From JAFDBW01 sp963723355 (lineage in GTDB: Bacteria > Desulfobacterota > Desulfuromonadia > Desulfuromonadales > BM103), in the NCBI GenBank assembly GCA_963723355.1, contig CAVRQQ010000011.1, positions 87,204 to 151,203 of the forward strand: a stretch of 64,000 nucleotides of DNA. The letters run 5' to 3'. Numbering within the stretch: the first letter of the stretch is position 1; every line of letters begins with the position of its first letter. A program made the position numbers and the translations under genes. Under the pieces are notes generated by a model, which saw only the letters and a program-made list of their open reading frames with translations, was not told the DNA's origin and ran no database searches. This document shows positions 48,779 through 57,949 of this stretch, piece by piece.

Positions 48779-49610
48779 TTGGGTGGTGTCTGCATCAGCT
48801 TCGCGCCAATATTTATCAGGTTGGCCGACGTCTCCCCTGATATTGCCGGCTTCTACAGATTGTTTTTCTCCGCCCTGTCTTTACTCGCCGTTCTGTGTCT
48901 GCGCGGAGAAATGCAACGGTTGCCGCGTGGGCCTGCGTTGCTGCTGGTGGCGAGCGGGTCCTTCCTGGCAATAGACTTCATGTGCTGGCATCGCAGTATC
49001 CATCTGGTCGGGCCGGGGTTTTCGACGCTCCTGGCGAATTTCCAGGTTTTTTTTACGGCACTCTTTGCCTGGCTGCTTTTCCGGGAAAAAGTCACCCGGA
49101 TGTTTGTTGTGGCCATCTTTATGGCGTTCTTCGGCTTGACCTTTATTACCGGACTGGATTGGGGCGATGTTGTCCTCCGGGGTCAGGTCCGGGATCGTCT
49201 TCGGGCTGCTCGCGGCTATCTGTTATTCCGGTTACCTGCTGTTCCTGAAAGAGTCGATGAAGGAGAATGTTGTCAGCGGCATGTCTGTCATGCTTGTCGT
49301 CTCGGTTTCCGGATCCATCGTGCTTGGTGTGGTTGGTCTGGCGACCGGCGCATCATTCGCGATTCCCGATGTTGGTTCCCTGCTGGCGCTGCTCGGTGTT
49401 GGCGTGTTGAGTACGACAGTTGGCTGGTCAATTATTTCTTCCGCTGTCAGGCATGTGCCGGCGACGGTCGCTGGCCTGGTCCTGCTGCTTCAGCCTGCGC
49501 TGGCTTTTGTCTGGGATGTCATGATTTTTGATCGCCCGACCGGTGGCTCTGAAGTTTTTGGCATCCTGTTGATCCTCTCGGCGATCTATCTGGGGTCTTA
49601 CCGGAAATAA
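48779..49610 (+). CDS. EamA-family (DMT) transporter, one apparent frameshift
   Basis: About 277 residues after repair, ten hydrophobic helices. GVCISFAPIFIRLADVSPDIAGFYRLFFSALSLLAVL is the EamA start; GPGFSTLLANFQVFFTALFAWLLFREKVT ends repeat one; PATVAGLVLLLQPALAFVWDVMIFDRPTGGSE ends repeat two. The frame breaks near 49189 (VLRGQV-GIVFGLLAAICYSGYLL); one extra base fits. No good ATG: the in-frame ATG at 48734 is followed by a stop, so a TTG at 48779 or an upstream CTG is used. Substrate unknown; export or uptake of amino acids is possible. Confidence 0.82.
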
Positions 49611-49629
49611 GGCAGTTTTTATGGATGTT

Positions 49630-49647
49630 TTATTCGTTTGTGAATAT
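49630..49647. promoter_or_regulatory. UAS TTATTC-N6-GAATAT (hypD operon, site 1)
   Basis: Inverted repeat with spacer GTTTGT, one mismatch in the right arm. Its centre is 19 bp from site 2. It lies about 120 bp upstream of the sigma-54 promoter at 49760. Confidence 0.7.
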
Positions 49648-49648
49648 T

Positions 49649-49666
49649 TTATTCATTAGTGAATAA
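49649..49666. promoter_or_regulatory. UAS TTATTC-N6-GAATAA (hypD operon, site 2)
   Basis: Perfect inverted repeat with spacer ATTAGT. It shares architecture with the TTATGC-N6-GCATAA sites but has T for G in each half. Confidence 0.75.
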
Positions 49667-49759
49667 AAAGTACACATTCATTGTCTGGCCTCTTGCTCCA
49701 TATATCAAATAAACTCTTTTATTACAGGCTCTTGAGGTTTTTTTAAGTTTGCCCTCGCT

Positions 49760-49775
49760 TGGTACCATTATTGCT
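49760..49775 (+). promoter_or_regulatory. Sigma-54 promoter of the glycyl radical enzyme gene
   Basis: TGGTACCATTATTGCT shows GG-N10-GC and a proper TTGCT -12 box. The region 49611-49935 contains only this promoter and the two palindromes. Confidence 0.78.
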
Positions 49776-49935
49776 CTATTTTAAGTATTGTTTATTGTTT
49801 TGCGAGTGCCTTTAATGGGTTTTCGGCTATGGGTCGCTTGTCTCCGGTTCAAAGTCCGCAGTACAATGCAAGATGAATTAAACCTCCAGGCGGATTCACC
49901 GGCTGGTGAGTCAGAAGATGAGGGTTGTTGTGGTC

Positions 49936-52388
49936 ATGGGAAATAAACTGAAAGTTGTGCCGCAGAGAAAGGCCGCTGCCGAAGGTAATTTTTACCCGGA
50001 GAATAAGGCGGCTATCGGCCCGGGGATGAATGAGCGCGTCCAGCGTCTGCGCAAGTTGAGCGTGGAAGCTGAGCCGAGTCTGTCGATCGAACGCGCCTTG
50101 CACGAGACAGCCTTCTACAAGGAAAATTTCGGCAAGCACTCGATTCCGATGTTGAGGGCGCTGAATTTTCTCGACCACTGCCGAAAGAAAACTCTTTATA
50201 TCGGTGATGATGAGTTGATCGTCGCCGAACGCGGCCCGAAGCCGAAGGCTGTGCCGACTTTTCCTGAACTGACCTGCCACAGTGTCGAAGATTTCCATGT
50301 CCTCAATACCCGTGATCAGCAACGCTACACCATCAGTGATGAGGATGTTGCGATCTACGCCCGCGAGGTGATCCCCTACTGGCAAGGCAAAACGATTCGC
50401 GAGCGAATCTTCAGCCATGTCCCCGACGAGTGGCGGGCTGCTTACGAAGCCGGTCTATTTACCGAGTTCATGGAGCAGCGTGCCCCGGGGCACACCGCTC
50501 TGGATGGCCAGATCTATCGCAAGGGGATGCTCGATTTCAAAAAGCAGATCGCCGATGAACTTGCCGCGCTGGATTTCCTCAATGACCCGGAGGCCACTGA
50601 CAAGAGCGAAGAGCTCAAGGCGATGGACATCTCGTGCGATGCCGTGATTGTTTTTGCCGAGCGCCACGCTGATCTGGCAGAACAGATGGCTGCGGCTGAA
50701 AGTGATCCGCAGACGGGTTGCCGAGTTGCAGAAAATTGCCGAAGTCTGCCGTTGGGTGCCTGCCAATGCGCCGCGAACCTTTTATGAAGCAATCCAGATG
50801 TACTGGTTCGTGCACCTCGGCACGATCACCGAGCTCAACGGTTGGGATGCCATGAACCCGGGACATTTCGATCAGCACCTCGCGCCTTTCTACGAGGCGG
50901 AGGTCGCTGCCGGGACACTGACCCGCGAACAGGCCAAGGAGCTGCTCAGTTGCTTCTGGATCAAGGTCAACAATCATCCGGCGCCGCCCAAGGTGGGCAT
51001 CACGGCCCGCGAGAGTGGCACTTATAACGATTTCACCAATATCAATATTGGTGGCGTAACGGGTGACGGCAAGGACGGGGTCAGCGAAGTGTCCTACATC
51101 ATGCTCGAGGTGATTGAGGAGCTGCATGTCCTGCAGCCCGGCAACTCGGTGCATGTCAGCAGCAAGACACCAGACCGTTTCCTGAACGCCGCCTGCAAGG
51201 TGATTCGCCAGGGGCACGGCTACCCATCCGTGTTCAATCCGGATGTGTACATCGTCGAGATGCTGCGCCAGGGCAAGTCGCTCAAGGACGCCCGGGAAGG
51301 CGGTTGCAGCGGCTGCATTGAAGTGGGCGCTTTCGGCAAGGAGGCCTACATCCTGACCGGTTACCTCAATGTGCCGAAGATTCTGGAAGTCACCCTGAAC
51401 AACGGCATCGATCCGGTAACCGGCAAGATGGCCGGTATTGAAACCGGAGATCCGAGGAACTTTGAAAGTTACGATGAGCTCTACGAGGCGTTTAATCGAC
51501 AACTCAACTTCATCGTCGACACCAAGATCACGGGTGAGTAACTATATCGACCGGATGTTTGCCAAGTACGCACCGGCGCCATTCCTGTCAGTGGTCATTG
51601 AGGATTGCATCAGCAAGGGTAAGGATTATTACGACGGTGGCCCGCGCTACAATACCAACTATATTCAGTGCACCGGCCTGGGGACCACGACTGACAGCCT
51701 GGCCGTGCTCAAGAAGCACGTTTTCGAGGATAAGACCTTCAGCATGGAACGTGTTCTGGAAGCTGTGGGCAAAAACTTCGAGGGTGAGGAGTTCCTACGC
51801 CAGACGGTGCTTAACAAGACACCTTTCTTCGGTAATGATGACGACTATGCCGATGAGATCGCCCTGAAGGTTTACCACGACCTGCTGGACGCCATCGATG
51901 GCAAGCCAAACGTCAAGGGTGAGACGTATCACCTCAACATGCTTTCTACGACCTGCCACATCTACTTTGGTAAAGTGATGGGGGCGACCCCCAATGGCCG
52001 CCTGGCCGGAAAGTCGATTTCCGACGGTACCTCCCCCTCGCATGGTGCCGACACCCATGGCCCCTCGGCGGTGGTCCGTTCACTGACCAAGCTTGACCAC
52101 ACCATGTCCGGTGGTACGTTGCTCAACCAGCGCTTCCTGCCCAGCCTGCTCAAGCGTGACGAGGATGTTGCCAGGCTTGGCCAGTTGATCCGCAGCTACT
52201 TTACCCTCGGCGGCCATCACATCCAGTTCAACATCGTCGATACCGCGACATTGAAAGCGGCTCAGGAGACCCCTGAAGACTACAAGGATCTGTTAGTGCG
52301 TATGGCGGGCTACAGCGACTACTTCAACGATATGAATGCTGACCTGCAGCAGGAAGTCATCGAACGGACTGAGAACGAGTCGTTTTAG
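49936..52388 (+). CDS. hypD: Glycyl radical enzyme, HypD-like hydroxyproline dehydratase, two apparent frameshifts
   Basis: About 817 residues after repair. N-terminal part ERVQRLRKLSVEAEPSLSIERALHETAFY and GDDELIVAERGPKPKAVPTFPELTCHSVEDFHVL resembles HypD. The active-site loop is EGGCSGCIEVGAFGKEAYILTGY with the thiyl Cys and general-base Glu (C-I-E). The glycyl radical loop is LVRMAGYSDYFND. HypD dehydrates trans-4-hydroxy-L-proline to P5C. The loop differs from HypD as I recall it (GTSGCVETG), so another hydroxyproline isomer is possible. Breaks at about 50713 and 51540 are each repaired by dropping one A. The start is uncertain (ATG 49936, 49918 or GTG 49906). The activase gene follows. 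Confidence 0.86.
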
Positions 52389-52399
52389 AATCGCTTGTG

Positions 52400-52516
52400 A
52401 AAGCGCCTCGAAGGCACAAAGGCACAAAGCAAGCTGTTCGCAGAATAATATATCGTTGCTGCAGCGTTGTATTTGAACTGCGCTTTTGCCTTGTGCCTCC
52501 CTCTGTGACTTCGAGT
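52400..52516. repeat. Imperfect long inverted repeat between the glycyl radical enzyme and activase genes
   Basis: The left arm (GCGCCTCGAAGGCACAAAGG and on to 52431) and the right arm (about 52480-52516, GCGCTTTTGCC, TTGTGCCTCC) are complementary with a few bulges. It could tune activase expression or be a dispersed element. Nothing else is seen in the 132-bp gap. Confidence 0.55.
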
Positions 52517-52520
52517 CTTC

Positions 52521-53456
52521 ATGGCTCAATTCCATGCCAGGGATCACGTGCAAAAACCACTAATTTTTGATATCAAGCGTTATTCGATCAATGACGGTCC
52601 GGGGATTCGCGTCACGATTTTCCTCAAGGGGTGTCCGCTGAACTGCCAGTGGTGCCACAATCCTGAAAGCATCTCGCCAAAAATTCAAAAGCTTTTTACC
52701 GCCAGTAAATGCATCGGTTGCGGGGAATGCTGTCGTGTCTGTCCCGTGCAGGCCTGCACCCTGACGCCTGAAGGGATCGTGACAGATGAAAGTCTCTGCA
52801 CCCTGTGCGGAAAATGTGCGGAAGTCTGCCCGACTCTGGCAACAGAGATGTCCGGACAGTACCGCTCTGTTGAAGAGCTCGTCGGCATCATCGAAAAGGA
52901 AAGGCCTTTTTTCGACCAGTCGGGTGGCGGGGTGACTTTTTCCGGTGGGGAGCCTCTTCTCTATCCGGAGTTTTTGGTAGAACTTCTCGATGCCTGTGGC
53001 AGGAAGAATATCCATCGAGCGATCGATACCTCGGGGTACGTCAAGGCCGAAACATTGCTCGAGGTTGCCAGATACACAGACCTCTTCCTGTATGATCTGA
53101 AGATGATCGATGCTGAAAGGCACAAGCGCTACACCGGCGTTGATAACCAGCTGATTCTGAACAATCTAAAAGTGCTGGCGGAGAGTGGTGCAACGATCCA
53201 GGTGCGTATCCCGCTAATCGGTGGTGTGAACGATGATGTGGTAAGCGTCAAGGCTTTTGCAGGGTTTGTTGCAGGCTTGGCCGGCATGAACAAAGAGATC
53301 AACCTTTTGCCGTTCCATGATGTTGCGAAAGGGAAGGATCTGAAGCTGGGCCAGGAACGTGATCTGAGTGCCCTGAAAGAGCCCGATCCTGAAAGCGTTG
53401 CGCGCGCCCTGGAGATTTTTGACGAATATGGCCTGACAGCCAATGTCGGAGGGTAA
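52521..53456 (+). CDS. Glycyl radical enzyme activase (radical SAM)
   Basis: 311 residues. Radical-SAM motif CPLNCQWC (CxxxCxxC) right after the N-terminal KRYSINDGPGIRVTIFLKG, then a two-cluster ferredoxin insert (CIGCGECCRVCP and CTLCGKCAEVCP), GGGVTFSGGEPLLYPEF for SAM binding, and DTSGY, LYDLKMID, RIPLIGGVND. It installs the Gly radical on the neighbouring enzyme. ATG 52521 lacks a good ribosome-binding site; a GTG at 52548 with AGGGA in front is an alternative start and keeps all motifs. Confidence 0.94.
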   Translation: MAQFHARDHVQKPLIFDIKRYSINDGPGIRVTIFLKGCPLNCQWCHNPESISPKIQKLFTASKCIGCGECCRVCPVQACTLTPEGIVTDESLCTLCGKCAEVCPTLATEMSGQYRSVEELVGIIEKERPFFDQSGGGVTFSGGEPLLYPEFLVELLDACGRKNIHRAIDTSGYVKAETLLEVARYTDLFLYDLKMIDAERHKRYTGVDNQLILNNLKVLAESGATIQVRIPLIGGVNDDVVSVKAFAGFVAGLAGMNKEINLLPFHDVAKGKDLKLGQERDLSALKEPDPESVARALEIFDEYGLTANVGG

Positions 53457-53459
53457 AGT

Positions 53460-53477
53460 TTATGCATTTATGCATAT
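53460..53477. promoter_or_regulatory. UAS TTATGC-N6-GCATAT (P5CDH operon, site 1)
   Basis: Inverted repeat with one mismatch, directly past the activase stop. Same class as the sites at 34239 and 36097. Confidence 0.65.
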
Positions 53478-53496
53478 GCCTGCGTCATAAAAAATC

Positions 53497-53514
53497 CAAT
53501 GCATATTCGCATAT
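53497..53514. promoter_or_regulatory. UAS CAATGC-N6-GCATAT (P5CDH operon, site 2)
   Basis: ATGC-N6-GCAT core kept, outer bases degenerate; centre 37 bp from site 1. Confidence 0.5.
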
Positions 53515-53569
53515 AATTCTATATTCTATATAAAAAACAATAGCATATATATCTAGGAAGATTTTTATT

Positions 53570-53587
53570 TAATGCTTTATGGCATAA
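53570..53587. promoter_or_regulatory. UAS TAATGC-N6-GCATAA (P5CDH operon, site 3)
   Basis: Right arm perfect, left arm with one mismatch. About 220 bp upstream of the sigma-54 promoter at 53807. The whole 53457-53893 gap is AT-rich and gene-free. Confidence 0.6.
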
Positions 53588-53806
53588 ATATTTTTCTTTT
53601 GATCGCCTCTGATTCCGTCTCTCGGCGGCTGTTCAAGAAAAATCGGGTAATTTTCTTTGCCGGTTTTGTCCTCTCTAACAATTCATGCTCATCGTAAAAT
53701 CTTTTTAAAAACAATCTGTTATAATTTCCTCACGTGTTTTGGGTGCTGTCAATTGATAGGCACCTGAGCAGAGCAGGCCTCTCTGGCACAGGAGACCAGG
53801 GTGGCT

Positions 53807-53822
53807 TGGCATCCTGCTTGCT
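53807..53822 (+). promoter_or_regulatory. Sigma-54 promoter of the P5CDH-ProDH operon
   Basis: TGGCATCCTGCTTGCT shows GG-N10-GC and a TTGCT -12 box, about 70 bp before the P5CDH start codon. Confidence 0.72.
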
Positions 53823-53893
53823 CTTACTGGGGGTAGAGTATTTTGGATGCGAGTCCTTAAACGATAAATAACCAGAGACGAAAGGTGCTCGTC

Positions 53894-55539
53894 ATGAACC
53901 TGCTGAATAACGCCATACTCAAAGTTCCAACACCTGCCAACGAGCCGATCAACAGCTACGCTCCCGGCACTCCCGAGCGCGATCTGCTTAAAGCAGCCAT
54001 TGCCGATATCGCTGCAAAAAAAATTGAAATCCCCCTGATTATTGGCGGTAAGGAAGTCCGCACCGGCAAAACAGGCAAGGTGGTCATGCCGCACGATCAT
54101 CAGCATGTCCTCGGTGAATATCACATCGCCGGGGAAAAAGAGATCAACATGGCGATTGAGGCTGCAATGGCTGCCAAGGCAGATTGGGCTGCGCTGCGTT
54201 GGGAGGAACGTGCGGCGATCTTCCTCAAGGCCGCTGAGTTGCTGGCTGGCAAATATCGCTACGTCATGAACGCGATCAGCATGCTCTCGACCAGCAAGTC
54301 GGCCTACCAGGCAGAGATCGATGCGGCCTGCGAACTGATCGATTTCCTGCGTTTCAACGTTTACTACGCACAGCAGGTCTACACGGACCAGCCACTCTAT
54401 TCGTCGAAGGGTGTCTGGAACTTCGTCCAGCAGCGCCCCCTGGAAGGTTTCATCTTTGCTGTGGCGCCTTTCAATTTCACCGCGATTGCCGGCAACCTGG
54501 CGACCTCGCCGGCGATCATGGGCAATACGGTCCTGCTCAAGCCGGCGTCGTCCTGCGTTTACACCCCGTACCTTTTCATGCAAATCCTCAAGGAAGCGGG
54601 CATGCCGGACGGTGTTATCAACTTTGTCCCCGGTCCTGGATCGATGGTCGGCAGGCTTTGTCTTGACCACCCCGATCTCGGCGGTATTCACTTCACCGGC
54701 TCGACCGGAGTCTTCCACCAGATGTGGGAAACGGTCGGCAAGAACATTGCCAGGTACAAATCATATCCACGTATTGTCGGTGAGACCGGTGGCAAGGATT
54801 TCATCGTGGCCCATAAGAGTGCCAATGTCCGCAAGCTGGTCACCGGGATCGTCCGTGGAGCTTTCGAATTCCAGGGCCAGAAATGCTCGGCGGCCTCGCG
54901 GGCCTACATCCCTGAATCGATTGTGGGGCGAGGTCCGCAGCGAGCTCGAAGATGACTTGGCAAAGATCAAGATGGGCCCGACCAGCGACTTCTCCAACTT
55001 TTTCAATGCCGTGATCGACAAGTCGGCTTATGCCACGATCACCGAGTTTATCGATTATGCCAAGGCCGCTGACTGACGCTGAAGTCATCATTGGTGGCGG
55101 TTATGACGACAGCAAAGGCTACTTCATCGAGCCGACCGTGATCCTGACCAGCAATCCGAACTTCCGCACCATGGAAGAAGAGATCTTCGGTCCGGTCATG
55201 ACTATTTATGTCTACGAGGACGAAAAGTATGAGGAGACGCTTGACCTCTGTGACAAGACCTCCATCTACGCTTTGACGGGTGCGGTGTTCGCAACCGATA
55301 GAAGTGCAGTGAGCCTTGCTCTGAGCAAACTGGAAAATGCAGCCGGCAACTTCTATATCAACGACAAACCGACGGGTGCCGTGGTTGGCCAGCAGCCGTT
55401 TGGTGGTGCGCGTGCTTCGGGCACCAATGACAAGGCCGGCTCGTACCTCAACCTGGTCCGCTGGGTCTCACCGCGCACAATTAAAGAGACGTTTGATGCG
55501 CCCGAGAACTTTGCTTACCCCTTCATGGATGCTGAGTAA
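53894..55539 (+). CDS. L-glutamate gamma-semialdehyde (P5C) dehydrogenase, two apparent frameshifts
   Basis: About 547 residues after repair. ALDH4-type: IINFVPGPGSMVGRLCL-like cofactor region, FTGSTGVFHQMW, general-base Glu in RIVGETGGKDFIVAH, nucleophile Cys in FEFQGQKCSAASRAYIP, and EEEIFGPVMTIYVYED. It oxidises P5C/glutamate semialdehyde to glutamate with NAD. Breaks at about 54920 (IPES-LWGEVRSELEDD) and 55074 (YAKAAD-DAEVIIGGG) are each one extra base. ATG 53894. Followed 60 bp later by proline dehydrogenase, so the PutA activities are on separate proteins. Confidence 0.93.
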
Positions 55540-55598
55540 GAGTGTTGGTGGATTGCTTTGGTCGCTGGTATCAACACTATTCATTGATGGAGGCATGA

Positions 55599-56513
55599 AT
55601 GTCCCTTTTTAACTTTCTGGTTTCAAAAACGATCATGCATGTGCCCGGTCCGATCGTTGGCATCTTCGCCAAAGGTTACATCGCAGGTGAAGAGCTCAAG
55701 CACGCAGTCGATGTGACCAAACAGCTCAATGGCAAGGGCATGATGGCGACCATCGATATCCTTGGTGAATTCATCAAGACCAGGGAAGAGGCGACCTATT
55801 TCAAAGAGCAGTGCCTAGAAATTCTGAAAGGAATTGAAAAGGAAAAGCTGGATGCAAATCTGTCGCTGAAACCGACCCAGATGGGGCTGGAACTCGACAA
55901 GGAGTTCGCTTTTGCCAATATCCGCGAGATTGTTGAACTGGCCGCCGGATTGAATAACTTCGTGCGCATCGATATGGAAGATCACACATGCACTGATGAC
56001 ACGATCGAGTTCTTCAGGCGTTTACGCGAGGAGTTTCCCGGGCATGTCGGCGTGGTGCTGCAATCCTACCTGCGCCGGACCCTTGATGATATCGAAGGGT
56101 TAAGTGACGGGCTGCTCAACTTCCGCCTCTGTAAAGGGATTTACAACGAACCTCGCGCAGTTGCTTACAAGGAGATGGTTACCATCAATCGCAGTTTCGT
56201 CTGTTGCCTGGAAAAAATGTTTGAGAAGGGTGCTTACGTCGGTATTGCAACTCACGATGAAAAGCTGGTTTTCGAATCACTGTACCTGATCGACAAGTTC
56301 AACCTGAAGCGCGAGGATTATGAATTCCAGATGCTGCTCGGCGTTGACCCGGAACTGCGTGACCTGCTGGTCAAGGATGGACACCGTTTACGGGTCTATG
56401 TGCCATTTGGCAAGTCCTGGCTGCCGTATTCAAAGCGTCGTCTCAAGGAGAATCCGAGTATCGCGCAGCATGCCTTGCGACAGATGCTCGGCATGAAATC
56501 CAAATCGGTCTGA
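55599..56513 (+). CDS. Proline dehydrogenase (monofunctional)
   Basis: 304 residues, FAD-dependent TIM barrel that oxidises L-proline to P5C and passes electrons to quinone. Motifs: LSLKPTQMGLELD, VRIDMEDHTCTDDTIEFF, VVLQSYLRRTLDDIE, LCKGIYNEP and the C-terminal RVYVPFGKSWLPYSKRRLKENP that closes the active site. ATG at 55599 with GGAGG upstream. Last gene of the sigma-54 operon, ended by a strong terminator. Confidence 0.95.
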   Translation: MSLFNFLVSKTIMHVPGPIVGIFAKGYIAGEELKHAVDVTKQLNGKGMMATIDILGEFIKTREEATYFKEQCLEILKGIEKEKLDANLSLKPTQMGLELDKEFAFANIREIVELAAGLNNFVRIDMEDHTCTDDTIEFFRRLREEFPGHVGVVLQSYLRRTLDDIEGLSDGLLNFRLCKGIYNEPRAVAYKEMVTINRSFVCCLEKMFEKGAYVGIATHDEKLVFESLYLIDKFNLKREDYEFQMLLGVDPELRDLLVKDGHRLRVYVPFGKSWLPYSKRRLKENPSIAQHALRQMLGMKSKSV

Positions 56514-56536
56514 CCAGGACGAGCAATATTTGTTGC

Positions 56537-56571
56537 AAAGGAGGATGTCACTTGTTGGCATCCTCCTTTTC
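56537..56571 (+). terminator. Rho-independent terminator after proline dehydrogenase
   Basis: AAAGGAGGATG / CATCCTCCTTT stem of 11 pairs with a T-run, 24 bp past the stop. Confidence 0.88.
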
Positions 56572-56605
56572 GTGTATATGCAGTAGCTGGACTCCGGACC
56601 CCTGG

Positions 56606-57949
56606 ATGACTATGACGCGACAAGCAACCCTGAAAACAATGTATCGCCTCTGGTGGCCACTGGCTTTGACCTGGTTGATGATGGCCATCGAAGGCCCATT
56701 TCTGGCTGCCGTAATTGCCCGGATGGGGGAGAGTGCCGTCAACCTGGCGGCTTACGGGGTGGCCTATGCCTTCGGTCTGATCACTGAAGCTCCGGTGATC
56801 ATGCTCCTGAGTGCCTCCACCCGCCTGGCACGCTCACGAGCTGACTACCTGCGCCTGCGGGCCTTCTCCATCCTGCTGTGCGGTGCCGTTACTTTGCTGC
56901 TTGTGTTCCTGCTGTTGCCGCCGATCTTCAAACCGTTGACATCGACTCTGCTGGGTTTGACAGCTGAGGTTGCCGCCCATGTGCGTCAGGCTATGTGGCT
57001 GCTGCTGCCATGGCCGGCGGCGATCGGCATGCGCCGTTTCTACCAGGGGGTGTTAATTGCCCACCACCAGCCGGGCAGAGTGGCCGTTGGCACGACGACA
57101 AGACTGTTGGGTATGTCGATAACTGCCGGCCTGCTCTGGTCCTTCAGTGACTTTCCGGGGGCCAGCCTGGGGGCTTGCGCGCTGAGTGCCGGCGTTATCC
57201 TCGAGGCCTTGTCAACCCGCTGGCTGGCCCGACAGGCGATCGGTGAATCGTTGAAAGAGAAGGATGGCCGTGCCACCATGTCATCCTACACTGCCCTGGG
57301 CCGTTTCTACCTGCCATTGGCCATGACACCGCTGATCGGTCTGAGCGTCCATCCCGTGGTGACTTTCTTCCTGGGCCATGGCAGCAGACCGCTTGAGTCT
57401 CTGGCGATCATGCCGGTGCTTTATTCTCTCACTTTCGTATTTCGTGCCCTGGGGCTCTCTTTTCCGGAGGTCGCCATTGCCACACTGAAGGATGGCGAGG
57501 AGAATCGCGTGGTCGTTCGTCGTTTCGCCCTGTATCTGGCGATTGGCCTGGGTGGTGGTTTGTCTTTGATCGCTTTTACCCCGTTGAACGTCTTCTGGTA
57601 TGCAACCGTTTCCGGCCTGCCTCCCACACTCGTCCAGTTAGCGATTCCGCCATTGCAGATCATGGCATTATTCCCGGCTTTGACGGTCGCCATCGGATAC
57701 CAGAGGGCGATACTAATCAACAATGGAGTAACCCTGCCTGTTACTGTCGCAACGGCTATTGAAGCATCCGTTATCTTTGTTGTCCTGGCCCTGCTTGTGA
57801 TGTACTCTGCCTTGCCTGGGATAACCGCTGCTGCCCTTGCTTATCTGCTGGGTCGACTCCTGGCTTTGTTGTATCTCTGCTGGCCATGTACCGCGTGGCC
57901 GAACCGGAAAGAGGCCGCTCGTGAAGGCTTGCCGAGGAGTGATGGATGA
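56606..57949 (+). CDS. MATE-like multidrug/solute export membrane protein
   Basis: About 447 residues with twelve hydrophobic helices. The early TWLMMAIEGPFLAAVIARMGESAVNLAAYGVAYAFGLITEAPVIML and later WLLLPWPAAIGMRRFYQGVLI follow MATE/MVF-type repeats with weak identity. Start at ATG 56606 or 56612. It shares a four-base overlap with the EamA gene behind it. Substrate unknown; a flippase role is an alternative. Confidence 0.7.
   Translation: MTMTRQATLKTMYRLWWPLALTWLMMAIEGPFLAAVIARMGESAVNLAAYGVAYAFGLITEAPVIMLLSASTRLARSRADYLRLRAFSILLCGAVTLLLVFLLLPPIFKPLTSTLLGLTAEVAAHVRQAMWLLLPWPAAIGMRRFYQGVLIAHHQPGRVAVGTTTRLLGMSITAGLLWSFSDFPGASLGACALSAGVILEALSTRWLARQAIGESLKEKDGRATMSSYTALGRFYLPLAMTPLIGLSVHPVVTFFLGHGSRPLESLAIMPVLYSLTFVFRALGLSFPEVAIATLKDGEENRVVVRRFALYLAIGLGGGLSLIAFTPLNVFWYATVSGLPPTLVQLAIPPLQIMALFPALTVAIGYQRAILINNGVTLPVTVATAIEASVIFVVLALLVMYSALPGITAAALAYLLGRLLALLYLCWPCTAWPNRKEAAREGLPRSDG

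Noticed and set aside
49681..49700. TCTGGCCTCTTGCTCC as an alternative sigma-54 promoter before the glycyl radical enzyme
   Set aside because: The GG and GC elements do not have the required ten-base spacing; the site at 49760 does.
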